Assembly: GCF_008642295.1 (NCBI RefSeq) | Contig: NZ_CP029190.1 | Location: 6,741,501 to 6,805,500 of the forward strand | Length of the DNA stretch: 64,000 bases | Source of the DNA: Streptomyces venezuelae | Lineage (GTDB): Bacteria > Actinomycetota > Actinomycetes > Streptomycetales > Streptomycetaceae | Reading direction: 5' to 3' | Shown: in pieces, positions 56,336 through 63,566 of the stretch | Numbering within the stretch: the first letter of the stretch is position 1 | Layout: every line of letters begins with the position of its first letter | The notes under the pieces: model-generated | What the model was told of the DNA's origin: nothing | The model's input: the letters and a program-made list of their open reading frames with translations, nothing else | The model's database searches: none | Translations under genes and position numbers: made by a program

Positions 56336-57103
56336 ATGAACGGCTCCGGGAACGGCAACGGGAACGGGAAGCTCAGCGGAGCAGTGGTGGCAGTGGCCGG
56401 GGCCGGCGGGCCCGCGGGCCGCGCCGCCCTGATCCGGCTCGCCGAGGCGGGCGCCGTGGTCGTCGCGTCCGACGCGGACCCGGCCCGCCTGGCCGAGGCC
56501 GTGGACGCGGCCCGCTACGCCCACGGCGGCGCCACCGTCACCGGGGACACCGTGGACCTCCTCGACCTCGATGCGACCAAGGAATGGGCGGCCCGCACCG
56601 AGAAGGAATTCGGGCGGATCGACGGCCTGGTCCATCTGGTCGGCGGCTGGCGGGGCAGCAACTCCTTCACCGAGACCGACCTCGGGGACTGGGACTTCCT
56701 GGAGAAGCTGCTCATCCGCACCGTCCAGCACACCTCGATCGCCTTCCACGACGGCCTGCTCCGCAGTGACCGCGGCCGTTACGTCCTGGTCAGCCAGGCC
56801 GGTGCGCACAAGCCGGTGGCGAACAACGCGGCGTACAACGCGGGCAAGGCGGCGGCCGAGGCCTGGACCCTGGCCATGGCGGACTCCTTCCGCAAGGCCG
56901 GGGGCGAGGACGGCCCGCGCGCCGCGGCTGCGATCCTGGTCATCAAGGCACTCGTGCACGACGCCATGCGCGCCGAGCGTCCGAATGCGAAGTTCGCGGG
57001 TTTCACCGACGTCAAGGAACTGGCCGAGGCCATTGCCGGCGTCTGGGAGCGGCCCGCCCCGGAAGTGAACGGACAGCGTCTGTGGCTCACCCCGCAACCC
57101 TGA
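56336..57103 (+). CDS. short-chain dehydrogenase/reductase
   Basis: A 255-aa SDR. The cofactor loop GAGGPAGRA (about 22-30) and the catalytic YNAGK (in NNAAYNAGKAAAE) with Ser in VSQAGAHK are present. A short Gly/Asn-rich leader (SGNGNGNGK) starts the protein. The fold is classical; the C-terminal cap VNGQRLWLTPQP is truncated relative to many SDRs. Substrate unknown. Start: ATG 56336 with AGGAGG nine bases ahead. The last 22 bases overlap the start of the threonine aldolase gene. Confidence 0.9.
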   Translation: MNGSGNGNGNGKLSGAVVAVAGAGGPAGRAALIRLAEAGAVVVASDADPARLAEAVDAARYAHGGATVTGDTVDLLDLDATKEWAARTEKEFGRIDGLVHLVGGWRGSNSFTETDLGDWDFLEKLLIRTVQHTSIAFHDGLLRSDRGRYVLVSQAGAHKPVANNAAYNAGKAAAEAWTLAMADSFRKAGGEDGPRAAAAILVIKALVHDAMRAERPNAKFAGFTDVKELAEAIAGVWERPAPEVNGQRLWLTPQP

Positions 57104-58161
57104 GGACCGATGCCCGCCGGCACCACGACCCGGCGGTGCGCGGTTTCGCGAGCGACAACTATGCGGGAGTGCACCCGGAGGTCCTGGCGGCCATCGCCGT
57201 CGCCAACGAGGGCCACCAGGTCGCGTACGGCGAGGACGAGTACACCGAACACCTGCAGAAGATCATCCGCAGCCACTTCGGCCCGTACGCGGAAGCCTTC
57301 CCGGTCTTCAACGGCACCGGCGCGAACGTCACCGCCCTGCAGGCGATGACCGACCGCTGGGGTGCGGTGATCTGCGCCAAGACCGCCCACATCAACGTGG
57401 ACGAGGGCGGCGCGCCGGAGCGGATGGCCGGCATCAAGCTGCTGGCCGTCCCCACCCCGGACGGCAAGCTCACCCCCGAGCTGATCGACCAGGAGGCCTG
57501 GGGCTTCGAGGACGAGCACCGGGCCATGCCGCAGGTCGTGTCGATCACCCAGAACACCGAACTGGGCACGGTCTACACCCCGGAGGAGATCCGGGCGATC
57601 TGCGAGCACGCGCACGCGCTGGGCATGAAGGTGCACCTCGACGGCGCCCGGATAGCCAACGCCGCGGCCTCCCTGGACGTGCCGATGCGCGCGTTCACCA
57701 ATGCCGTGGGCGTCGACGTGCTGTCGTACGGCGGCACCAAGAACGGCATGATGTTCGGCGAGGCCGTGGTGGTGCTCAACCCGGACGCGGTCCGGCAGAT
57801 GAAGCACATCCGCAAGATGTCGATGCAGCTGGCGTCCAAGATGCGCTTCGTCTCGGTGCAGTTGGAGGCGCTGCTCGCCAAGGACCTGTGGCTGCGCAAC
57901 GCCCGGCACGCCAACGAGATGGCGCAGCGGCTCGCGGCCGGTGTGCGCGCGGTGGACGGGGTGGAGATCCTCTACCCGGTCCAGGCGAACGCGGTGTTCG
58001 CGAAGCTGCCGCACGAGGTGTCGCGGCGGCTCCAGCAGCGCTACCGGTTCTACTTCTGGGACGAGGCCGCCGGGCACGTCCGCTGGATGTGCGGTTTCGA
58101 CACCCAGGTGGAGGACGTGGACGGCTTCCTCCAGGCGCTCAAGGAAGAGATGGCGCGCTAA
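57082..58161 (+). CDS. ltaE: threonine aldolase (low-specificity type)
   Basis: A 359-aa fold-type I PLP enzyme of the threonine aldolase family. GFASDNYAGVHPEVL is the N-terminal signature, VFNGTGANVTAL the PLP-phosphate segment, HLDGARIANAA the Asp/Arg region, and SYGGTKNGMMFGEAVV the Schiff-base Lys (Lys220). Known enzymes split threonine or beta-hydroxy amino acids to glycine and an aldehyde. GTG 57082 lies inside the SDR gene (22-base overlap). The coupled DUF6421-SDR-aldolase order suggests a pathway around a beta-hydroxy amino acid. Confidence 0.9.
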   Translation: MAHPATLRTDARRHHDPAVRGFASDNYAGVHPEVLAAIAVANEGHQVAYGEDEYTEHLQKIIRSHFGPYAEAFPVFNGTGANVTALQAMTDRWGAVICAKTAHINVDEGGAPERMAGIKLLAVPTPDGKLTPELIDQEAWGFEDEHRAMPQVVSITQNTELGTVYTPEEIRAICEHAHALGMKVHLDGARIANAAASLDVPMRAFTNAVGVDVLSYGGTKNGMMFGEAVVVLNPDAVRQMKHIRKMSMQLASKMRFVSVQLEALLAKDLWLRNARHANEMAQRLAAGVRAVDGVEILYPVQANAVFAKLPHEVSRRLQQRYRFYFWDEAAGHVRWMCGFDTQVEDVDGFLQALKEEMAR

Positions 58162-58163
58162 AA

Positions 58164-58193
58164 CATAGGCATGTGAAAATCTGCATAGGTATG
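58164..58193 (+). promoter_or_regulatory. promoter-region direct repeats CATAGG(C/T)ATG
   Basis: CATAGGCATG (58164-58173) and CATAGGTATG (58184-58193) are 20 bases apart, starting two bases after the aldolase stop. The second overlaps a -10-like TAGGTATGCT, about 10 bases before ATG 58204, so the transcript would have almost no leader. The repeats could be operator halves. Confidence 0.5.
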
Positions 58194-58203
58194 CTCCTGG
58201 ATC

Positions 58204-58803
58204 ATGGAACTGATCCAGGAGCATTCCGATGTGTCCGCCTACCTCGCGGCGAATGAAGCCGTCGACCATGGGCATCCGTTGGTCCAGGAGACCGCCGAGG
58301 CCCTCTGGGCCACGACCGGCGACGCATATTCATACGCCAAGGTGGCCTTTGAGTTCGTCCGGGACACCGTCCCGCACTCCGCCGACTCCGGGGACCCGAG
58401 GGTCAGCTGGCGCGCCTCCGACGTGCTCGCCACCCGCAATGGCATCTGCTACGCCAAGTCCCATGCGCTCGCCGCCCTGCTGCGGGCCAAGGGCATTCCC
58501 ACGGCGCTCTGCTACCAGCGGCTGGCCGAGGACGACGGGTCCGGTGCGGTGGTGCACGGGCTGGTCGCGGTGCTGCTGCCCGGCGAGGACCGCTGGGCTC
58601 GGCAGGACCCGCGGGGCAACAAGCCCGGCGTGGACGCCCGGTTCGCCCTCGACCGCGAGCAACTCGCCTTCCCCGTACGCCCGGAGCTCGGCGAGATCGA
58701 CTACCCGGAGCTGTACGCGGCCCCGCACCCGGCCGTGCTCAAGGCGCTCCGGGAGTCCGCTGACCGGCCGGAGCTGTGGCGGAACCTTCCGACGGGGCTG
58801 TAG
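58204..58803 (+). CDS. transglutaminase-like cysteine protease-fold protein
   Basis: A 199-aa transglutaminase-core protein. The catalytic triad is visible: Cys82 in RNGICYAKSHALAALLRAKG (Cys-Tyr-Ala-Lys-Ser-His), His118 in VVHGLVAV and Asp135 in RQDPRGN. The nearby ALCYQRL fits the fold. Family members act as transglutaminases, peptidases or amidases; which is not known. Start: ATG 58204 with CAGGAG ten bases after it rather than before, so a leaderless start is likely. Its TAG stop is the first three bases of the left arm of the MITE-like element. Confidence 0.88.
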   Translation: MELIQEHSDVSAYLAANEAVDHGHPLVQETAEALWATTGDAYSYAKVAFEFVRDTVPHSADSGDPRVSWRASDVLATRNGICYAKSHALAALLRAKGIPTALCYQRLAEDDGSGAVVHGLVAVLLPGEDRWARQDPRGNKPGVDARFALDREQLAFPVRPELGEIDYPELYAAPHPAVLKALRESADRPELWRNLPTGL

Positions 58804-58994
58804 GCCGTCTCTTCCGGATCTTGCTCCCCCAGCTACCGCTGGGAGGTGCCCCCAGACCCGCGCCGCCCGGCACCGCACCTCGCCGCGTTGTCGAGGCACC
58901 CGAGGACGTCCAGTAATCGGGAGCCTCTCCGCCTTGCGATGCACGACACCGGGCGACGCGGGCTTAACCGGCAAGATCCGAAAGAGACGACCTA
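58801..58994. mobile_element. MITE-like palindromic element with 24-bp terminal inverted repeats
   Basis: Left arm 58801-58824 and right arm 58971-58994 are 24-bp inverted repeats with two mismatches (TAGG...GATCTTGC form). The 146-base interior carries further hairpins (CTCCCCCAGC/GCTGGGAG near 58825-58846). No reading frame is present. I recall similar sequence families scattered in Streptomyces genomes, but cannot verify copies here. The left arm begins with the stop codon of the transglutaminase-like gene, and the right arm encodes the last residues and stop of the MFS gene. It may also act as a bidirectional terminator. Confidence 0.7.
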
Positions 58995-60223
58995 GCGGCA
59001 CCCGCAGTCCGGGCCGCCCCGGGCCGCACCGACACATGCAGGGCCGCGGCGGCCAGCTGGAGCCCGGCGATGGCGAGCACCAGCACCTGGGGCGGCGCGC
59101 CTGCGGCGAGCCCCACCAGGGCCGCGCCGGCCGAGGCCGCGGTCACCTTCAGCCCCGCGCCGAGGGTGAACACCTGGGTCCGCACCGCCTCGGGGGCGTA
59201 CCCGGCCCGGATTCGCAGGGTGGCCGTCAGCAGCGGCCCGTCGCACACCCCGGCCACGGCGAAGCCCACCGCGGCCACCGGCAGCGAGGGCGCGAACGCC
59301 GCCCCGGCCAGCGCGACCCCGGTTCCCGCCAGGGCCCAGCGGGCCAGCAGCCCGGGGGCGAACGGGGACCGGACCGCGCTCAGCCGCGCGATGCCGAGCG
59401 AGCCGGCCAGGGCGCCGAGGGCGAAGGCCGTCATCAGGACCCCGCCGGCGCCGGGGCTGCCCAGCTCCGTCGCGAACAGCACCGAGGTCGTGGTCAAGGC
59501 CCCGATCCCGACGAAGGCGAGGGTGGTCGCACCGGTGATCGCCCGCAGCTCCGGGACCCGCCAGAGGGCCACCAGCCCGGCCCCGAGCCCCGGCCCGGCG
59601 GGTGCCGCCGCCCCGCCCGGCTCCGGGCGCTCGGGCCTCGCGTACCGCAGGGTGGTGGCGCATACGGCGGCCAGCGCGCCCGAGCCCGCCAGCAGCCCCA
59701 TCGCCGGGCCCGGCGAACCGGTGGCCGCGACCAGGCTCACCGCCGCCGGCGCGGTCACCGCAGCCGCGTTGTAGGTGGAGGCGTCCCAGGCGTAGGCGCG
59801 GTCCCGCCCGGGCCCGGCCGGGACCAGCCCGGCCACCAGGCTGGACAGCCCGCCGGTCACCATCGGGCCGCAGCACCCGCCGGCCACCGCCACGGCCAGC
59901 ACCACCGGGGTCGGGGCCCGGCCCAGCAGCACCGCCAGCGTCGCCACCGCGGTGGTGAATCCGGCCAGCGAGCCGACGTAGAACAGGCGTGGCCGCCGCA
60001 CCCGGGCCGCCGCCGCGCCCGCCACCGGGGCGGCCAGGACGTTCGGCGCCAGCCAGGCGGTCAGTACGAAGGCGCCGTACGCCGCGTCACCCGTGCGCTC
60101 CAGGGCCAGCAGCACCAGGGCGATGCCGACCCCCTCCGAGGCGAAGCGCGCGGCCAGGGCGGCTGCCAGATAGCGTCCGAAGCCGGCCTCGGTGTCCCCG
60201 CCGCCCATGCGTAACGTCTTCAT
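58964..60223 (-). CDS. MFS transporter
   Basis: A 419-aa polytopic protein with about 12 hydrophobic helices and the MFS pattern: an inter-helix GAAAARVRRPRLFY loop between helices 2 and 3 and a repeat in the second half. It is of the Bcr/MFS drug-export type by context. The last residues (AARSSLSDLAG) and stop are read from the inverted repeat of the MITE-like element, so its natural C-terminus may have been replaced. Start: ATG 60223 (MKTLRMGGGD); codon 4 is TTA, and ATG 60208 is an alternative. The palindrome at 60211-60238 covers the start. Confidence 0.88.
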   Translation of the reverse strand: MKTLRMGGGDTEAGFGRYLAAALAARFASEGVGIALVLLALERTGDAAYGAFVLTAWLAPNVLAAPVAGAAAARVRRPRLFYVGSLAGFTTAVATLAVLLGRAPTPVVLAVAVAGGCCGPMVTGGLSSLVAGLVPAGPGRDRAYAWDASTYNAAAVTAPAAVSLVAATGSPGPAMGLLAGSGALAAVCATTLRYARPERPEPGGAAAPAGPGLGAGLVALWRVPELRAITGATTLAFVGIGALTTTSVLFATELGSPGAGGVLMTAFALGALAGSLGIARLSAVRSPFAPGLLARWALAGTGVALAGAAFAPSLPVAAVGFAVAGVCDGPLLTATLRIRAGYAPEAVRTQVFTLGAGLKVTAASAGAALVGLAAGAPPQVLVLAIAGLQLAAAALHVSVRPGAARTAGAARSSLSDLAG

Positions 60224-60238
60224 GGCGTAAGACGTTAC
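60211..60238. promoter_or_regulatory. operator palindrome for the MFS/CGNR regulator pair
   Basis: GTAACGTCTT (60211-60220), 8-base spacer, AAGACGTTAC (60229-60238): perfect 10-bp inverted arms. It lies across the start of the MFS gene and just before the CGNR regulator gene, consistent with repression of both. Confidence 0.75.
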
Positions 60239-60247
60239 AGTCGGAGG

Positions 60248-60784
60248 GTGAACGGTTTCCACCCCGCGCAGCGGCTGATCGATCTCGCCGAAGCGGTCCG
60301 CACGGACCCGCAGGCCCCCCGGGAGGCCCTTGCGGCCCTGCTCGCCCGGCACGGCGAGCGGCCGGCCGACCTCACCGAGACGGCCTTCTCCGCGGCCGAC
60401 GCCGCCGAACTGCGGGACGCCGCCCGCCGGATGGGCCAGGTGCTCGCCGAGACCGACGCCGACCTCGCCGCCGAGGCCCTCAATGCCGTGTTCGCGGACT
60501 GCGGCGCCCGGCCGCGCCTGGTCCGCCACGAGGACCACCCCTGGCATCTGCATGTGGACCGGGAGGACGCGGGCTGGGGCAGCTGGTTCCTGGCCTCGGG
60601 GGCGCTCGCCCTCGCCCAGCTGCTCACCGCCCATGGCCGGGTGGCCTGGGGGGCCTGTCCGGCGGCGGGCTGTGGCCGTTACTTCACCGGCACCGGCCCC
60701 GGCAGCCCCCGCCGTTACTGCTCCACCGGGTGTGCCACCCGGGAGCGGGTCGCGGCCCACCGCCGCCGCAAGCGGGAGGCCTGA
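60248..60784 (+). CDS. CGNR zinc-finger type transcriptional regulator
   Basis: A 178-aa protein of the ABATE/CGNR family. The N-terminal ABATE part is FHPAQRLIDLAEAVRTD and LTETAFSAADAAELRDAARRM (split). The C-terminal zinc finger has Cys-x4-Cys...Cys-x3-Cys: CPAAGCGRYFTGTGPGSPRRYCSTGCATRERVAAHRRRK (split). The CGNR tetrapeptide reads CATR here. Such proteins repress exporter genes next to them. GTG 60248 is immediately after GGAGG, so it may be leaderless. The divergent MFS transporter across a perfect palindrome is the probable target. Confidence 0.85.
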   Translation: MNGFHPAQRLIDLAEAVRTDPQAPREALAALLARHGERPADLTETAFSAADAAELRDAARRMGQVLAETDADLAAEALNAVFADCGARPRLVRHEDHPWHLHVDREDAGWGSWFLASGALALAQLLTAHGRVAWGACPAAGCGRYFTGTGPGSPRRYCSTGCATRERVAAHRRRKREA

Positions 60785-60889
60785 GGGCCGGAGGTGATAG
60801 GAAACTTTCTTGTCGGTTGACGTTGTCAGGTTGACATGAGCATGAGTATCTTCGGGCCGCCGGAACCCCTCCTACCGGAAGGCCCCCCC

Positions 60890-62083
60890 ATGCGTTTCGG
60901 ACCCCCGGCCGGGCTCGCCGCCCTGGCCCTCGGATTAGCAGCGACCCTGGTCCCCGCACCCACGATCGCCGCCCCCTCCGCCCAGGCCGCTCCCGCGCAG
61001 TTCACCCACCCCGGTGTCCTCAGCAGCCGGGCCCAACTGGACTTCGTACGTGCCAAGGTGCAGGCCGGCGAGCAGCCCTGGAAAGCCGCGTTCGACCAGA
61101 TGCTCGCCAGCGAGTACGCCTCACTGTCCCGTACGCCCAAACCGCGTGCGATCGTCGAATGCGGCTCCAGCTCCAACCCCAACCACGGCTGTACCGACGA
61201 GCGCCAGGACGCCGTCGCCGCCTACACCCAGGCCCTCGCCTGGTACATCACCCGCGACGCCAAGTACGCCAAGAAGTCCATCCAGCTGATGGACGCGTGG
61301 TCGGGGGTCATCAAGGACCACACCAACAGCAACGCCCCGCTGCAGAGCGGCTGGTCCGGCTCCACCTGGCCGCGCGCCGCCGAGCTCATCAAACACACCT
61401 ACACCGGAGGCTGGCCCCACCAGGGCCGCTTCGCCACGATGCTGCGGAACGTCTATCTCCCCGAGGTGGTCAACGGGGCGCCGCGCAAGAACGGCAACTG
61501 GGAACTGATCATGATGGACGCGGCCATCGGCATCTCCGTCCACCTCGACGACAAGGCGAGCTACGACAAGGCCATGGGCATCTACCTCGGCCGGCTCCCC
61601 GCCTATCTCCACCTGAAGTCCGACGGTGCCCAGCCGAAATACCCGCCGCGCTCCTCGATCGACACCAGGAGCGAGCTGATCACGTACTGGCACGGCCAGG
61701 ACACCTTCGTCGACGGCCTCGCCCAGGAGACCTGCCGGGACTTCGGCCACACCGGATGGGGCATCGCCGCCGCCCTGCACGTCGCCGAGACCTCACGCAT
61801 CCAGGGCCGCGACCTCTACCCCGAGCTCAAGGACCGGTTCCGGCACGCGCTCGGCTTCCACGCCCGCTACGCGCTCGGCGAGGCCGTGCCCTCCTGGCTG
61901 TGCGGCGGCACGGTCACCCGGAGCCTCGGGCCGACCACCGAGGTCGGCTACAACGCCCTGGGCAACCGGCTCGGCATCCCCATGGAGAAGACCCGGCAGC
62001 TGACCGAGAGCCGCCGCCCGGCCGGCGCCGACAACTACTTCGTGGCCTGGGAGACCCTCACCCACGCCAAGAACCCGAACTAG
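60890..62083 (+). CDS. secreted alginate-lyase-superfamily protein
   Basis: A 397-aa secreted protein. The signal peptide is MRFGPPAGLAALALGLAATL with an Ala-rich cleavage region. The mature part matches the alginate lyase family (Alginate_lyase, PF05426-like): THPGVLSSRAQLDFVRAKV, YASLSRTP, AAYTQALAWYITRDAKYAKKSIQLMDAW (split), AAELIKHTYTGGWP and RDFGHTGWGIAAALHVAETSR. Alpha/alpha-toroid fold; the polysaccharide substrate is unknown. Codon 16 is TTA (60935-60937), which needs bldA tRNA and would tie secretion to development. Start: ATG 60890 with GGAAGG ahead. Promoter-like repeats GGTTGAC precede it. Confidence 0.87.
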   Translation: MRFGPPAGLAALALGLAATLVPAPTIAAPSAQAAPAQFTHPGVLSSRAQLDFVRAKVQAGEQPWKAAFDQMLASEYASLSRTPKPRAIVECGSSSNPNHGCTDERQDAVAAYTQALAWYITRDAKYAKKSIQLMDAWSGVIKDHTNSNAPLQSGWSGSTWPRAAELIKHTYTGGWPHQGRFATMLRNVYLPEVVNGAPRKNGNWELIMMDAAIGISVHLDDKASYDKAMGIYLGRLPAYLHLKSDGAQPKYPPRSSIDTRSELITYWHGQDTFVDGLAQETCRDFGHTGWGIAAALHVAETSRIQGRDLYPELKDRFRHALGFHARYALGEAVPSWLCGGTVTRSLGPTTEVGYNALGNRLGIPMEKTRQLTESRRPAGADNYFVAWETLTHAKNPN

Positions 62084-62099
62084 CCGGCCTGGGCGGCGC

Positions 62100-62828
62100 T
62101 CAGGACGCGCCCGCCTCCTTGACCTGCGCGGGGGTGGGCGCGGTGCCGCCCAGGTGGGCCGGCAGCCACCAGGAGTCCTCGGTGCCCTTGGGCCGGGCCG
62201 GGTAGGCGCGCTGGGCCGCTTCCAGCAGCTCCTGCACCCGCTCGCGCAGACGCCGGGTGATGGCACCGGCGTACTGGTCGGTCGGTGCCTCGATGGGCTC
62301 GCCCACCCGCATCGTCACCGGGATGTGGCTGCGCTTGAGGTCCTTGGGGCGGCCCTTGGTCCACAGCCGCTGGGTGCCCCACAGCGCCACCGGAATCAGC
62401 GGCACGCCCGCCTCCTGCGCCATCCGCGCCGCGCCCGACTTGAAGCTCTTCAGGGTGAAGGACTGCGAGATGGTCGCCTCCGGGAACACCCCGATGATCT
62501 CGCCGTTGCGCAGGGCGGTCAGCGCCTGCTGGTAGGCGGCCTCGCCCTGGGTGCGGTCCACCGGGATGTGCTTCATCGCCCGCATCAGCGGACCGGAGAC
62601 CTTGTGCCGGAACACCGACTCCTTCGCCATGAAGCGGACCAGCCGCTTCGACGGCCGCGCCGTCAGTCCCGCGAAGATGAAGTCGAGGTACCCGATGTGG
62701 TTGGAGACCAGCACCGCCCCGCCCTTGCGCGGGATGTTCTCGGTGCCCTTCATGTCGATCCGGATGTCCAGCGCCTTGAAAAGGGTGTGCGCGGCGCCGA
62801 TCACCGGCGGGTAGACGAGTTCAGCCAT
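62100..62828 (-). CDS. 1-acyl-sn-glycerol-3-phosphate acyltransferase (PlsC-like)
   Basis: A 242-aa acyltransferase. NHIGYLDFIFA is the HX4D catalytic motif, and VFPEATISQSFTL is motif III (FPEGT-like). AGVPLIPVALWGTQRLW is motif IV. The C-terminus is soluble and basic. It would make phosphatidic acid or acylate another glycerol lipid. Start: ATG 62828 (MAELVYPP); the frame continues upstream to ATG 62963 but without a clear need for those 45 residues. Divergent from the thioredoxin gene. Confidence 0.92.
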   Translation of the reverse strand: MAELVYPPVIGAAHTLFKALDIRIDMKGTENIPRKGGAVLVSNHIGYLDFIFAGLTARPSKRLVRFMAKESVFRHKVSGPLMRAMKHIPVDRTQGEAAYQQALTALRNGEIIGVFPEATISQSFTLKSFKSGAARMAQEAGVPLIPVALWGTQRLWTKGRPKDLKRSHIPVTMRVGEPIEAPTDQYAGAITRRLRERVQELLEAAQRAYPARPKGTEDSWWLPAHLGGTAPTPAQVKEAGAS

Positions 62829-62945
62829 CGTGGGGACATCCCGCTTTCTGCCTGGGGAGGTGGGAGGTGCTCCCGGCTGTAGGTGCTGCTGTGAGGGTGG
62901 TGTGGCCGCGGCTGCCGTGACGGCCGCCGGATCACAAGTTACGCA

Positions 62946-62960
62946 CACGTAGGTTACGTG
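62946..62960. promoter_or_regulatory. palindrome CACGTA-GGT-TACGTG
   Basis: A perfect 6-bp inverted repeat with a 3-base centre in the 277-base gap between the acyltransferase and thioredoxin genes. GTTACG direct repeats overlap it (62938-62943 and 62953-62958). Candidate operator. Confidence 0.5.
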
Positions 62961-63105
62961 CATGGGGATCGTGCCCCATACGCGCCCGCCTGGCCAGTCC
63001 CGGCGCCGGTACCAGGGGAGATTCTCGTCACGCCGGGAATGCGGCGCGTACCGGGGGCGCTCGGATCACCGTACGAGCAGGCCGGCGGCAAGGAGGGCGG
63101 CGCAG

Positions 63106-63432
63106 GTGGGAACAGAGCGGGACGGACGGCGGCTGGGGGCGGGGGACCTCGGTGCGGCCCCGGGGGAGCGGGCCACCCTGGTCCAGTTCTCCAGTGCCTT
63201 CTGCCGGCCCTGTGTGGCCACCCGGCGGATCCTCGCCGAGGTCGCGGCCATGGTCGAGGGCGTGGCCCACATCGAGATCGACGCCGAGGAGCGGCTCGCC
63301 CTGACCCGCAGCCTCGGGATCGAGCAGACCCCGACCGTGCTGGTGCTGGACGCGGCCGGCCGGATCGTCCGCCGGGCCGTGGGCATGCCCCGCAAGGCCG
63401 ATGTGATCGCCGCCCTCGGGGCTGCCGTGTGA
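63106..63432 (+). CDS. thioredoxin family protein
   Basis: A 108-aa thioredoxin. The active site is FCRPCVATRRIL (Cys33, Cys36) and the cis-Pro is in QTPTVLVL (Pro76). The CRPC motif and the lack of a leading W (normally WCGPC) set it apart from house-keeping thioredoxins. Start: GTG 63106 (VGTERDG) with AAGGAGG nine bases ahead; the frame is open upstream but without good ribosome sites. It precedes the flavin reductase gene by 134 bases. Confidence 0.9.
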   Translation: MGTERDGRRLGAGDLGAAPGERATLVQFSSAFCRPCVATRRILAEVAAMVEGVAHIEIDAEERLALTRSLGIEQTPTVLVLDAAGRIVRRAVGMPRKADVIAALGAAV

Positions 63433-63503
63433 ATTCCGATGCGCGACCGCCGGTGCACGCGCCCGCGCCGCTAGTGACACGCCTGACATCTGGCAACAGC
63501 CGC

Positions 63504-63533
63504 TTGACGACGCCTGTCGGTGATCGCCAGGCT
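63504..63533 (+). promoter_or_regulatory. predicted promoter of the flavin reductase gene
   Basis: -35 TTGACG (63504-63509) and -10 CAGGCT (63528-63533), 18 bases apart. The start would be near 63540, about 27 bases before ATG 63567. The -10 fits a TAGGNT-like Streptomyces form. Confidence 0.45.
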
Positions 63534-63566
63534 GGCGGGACGCGGTACGAACAGAAGGACTTTCAG

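Noticed and set aside
62829..62963. 45-residue N-terminal extension of the acyltransferase
   Set aside because: The extension is Ala/Pro-rich, has no ribosome site of note and would start inside the operator-like palindrome. The ATG at 62828 fits the family length.
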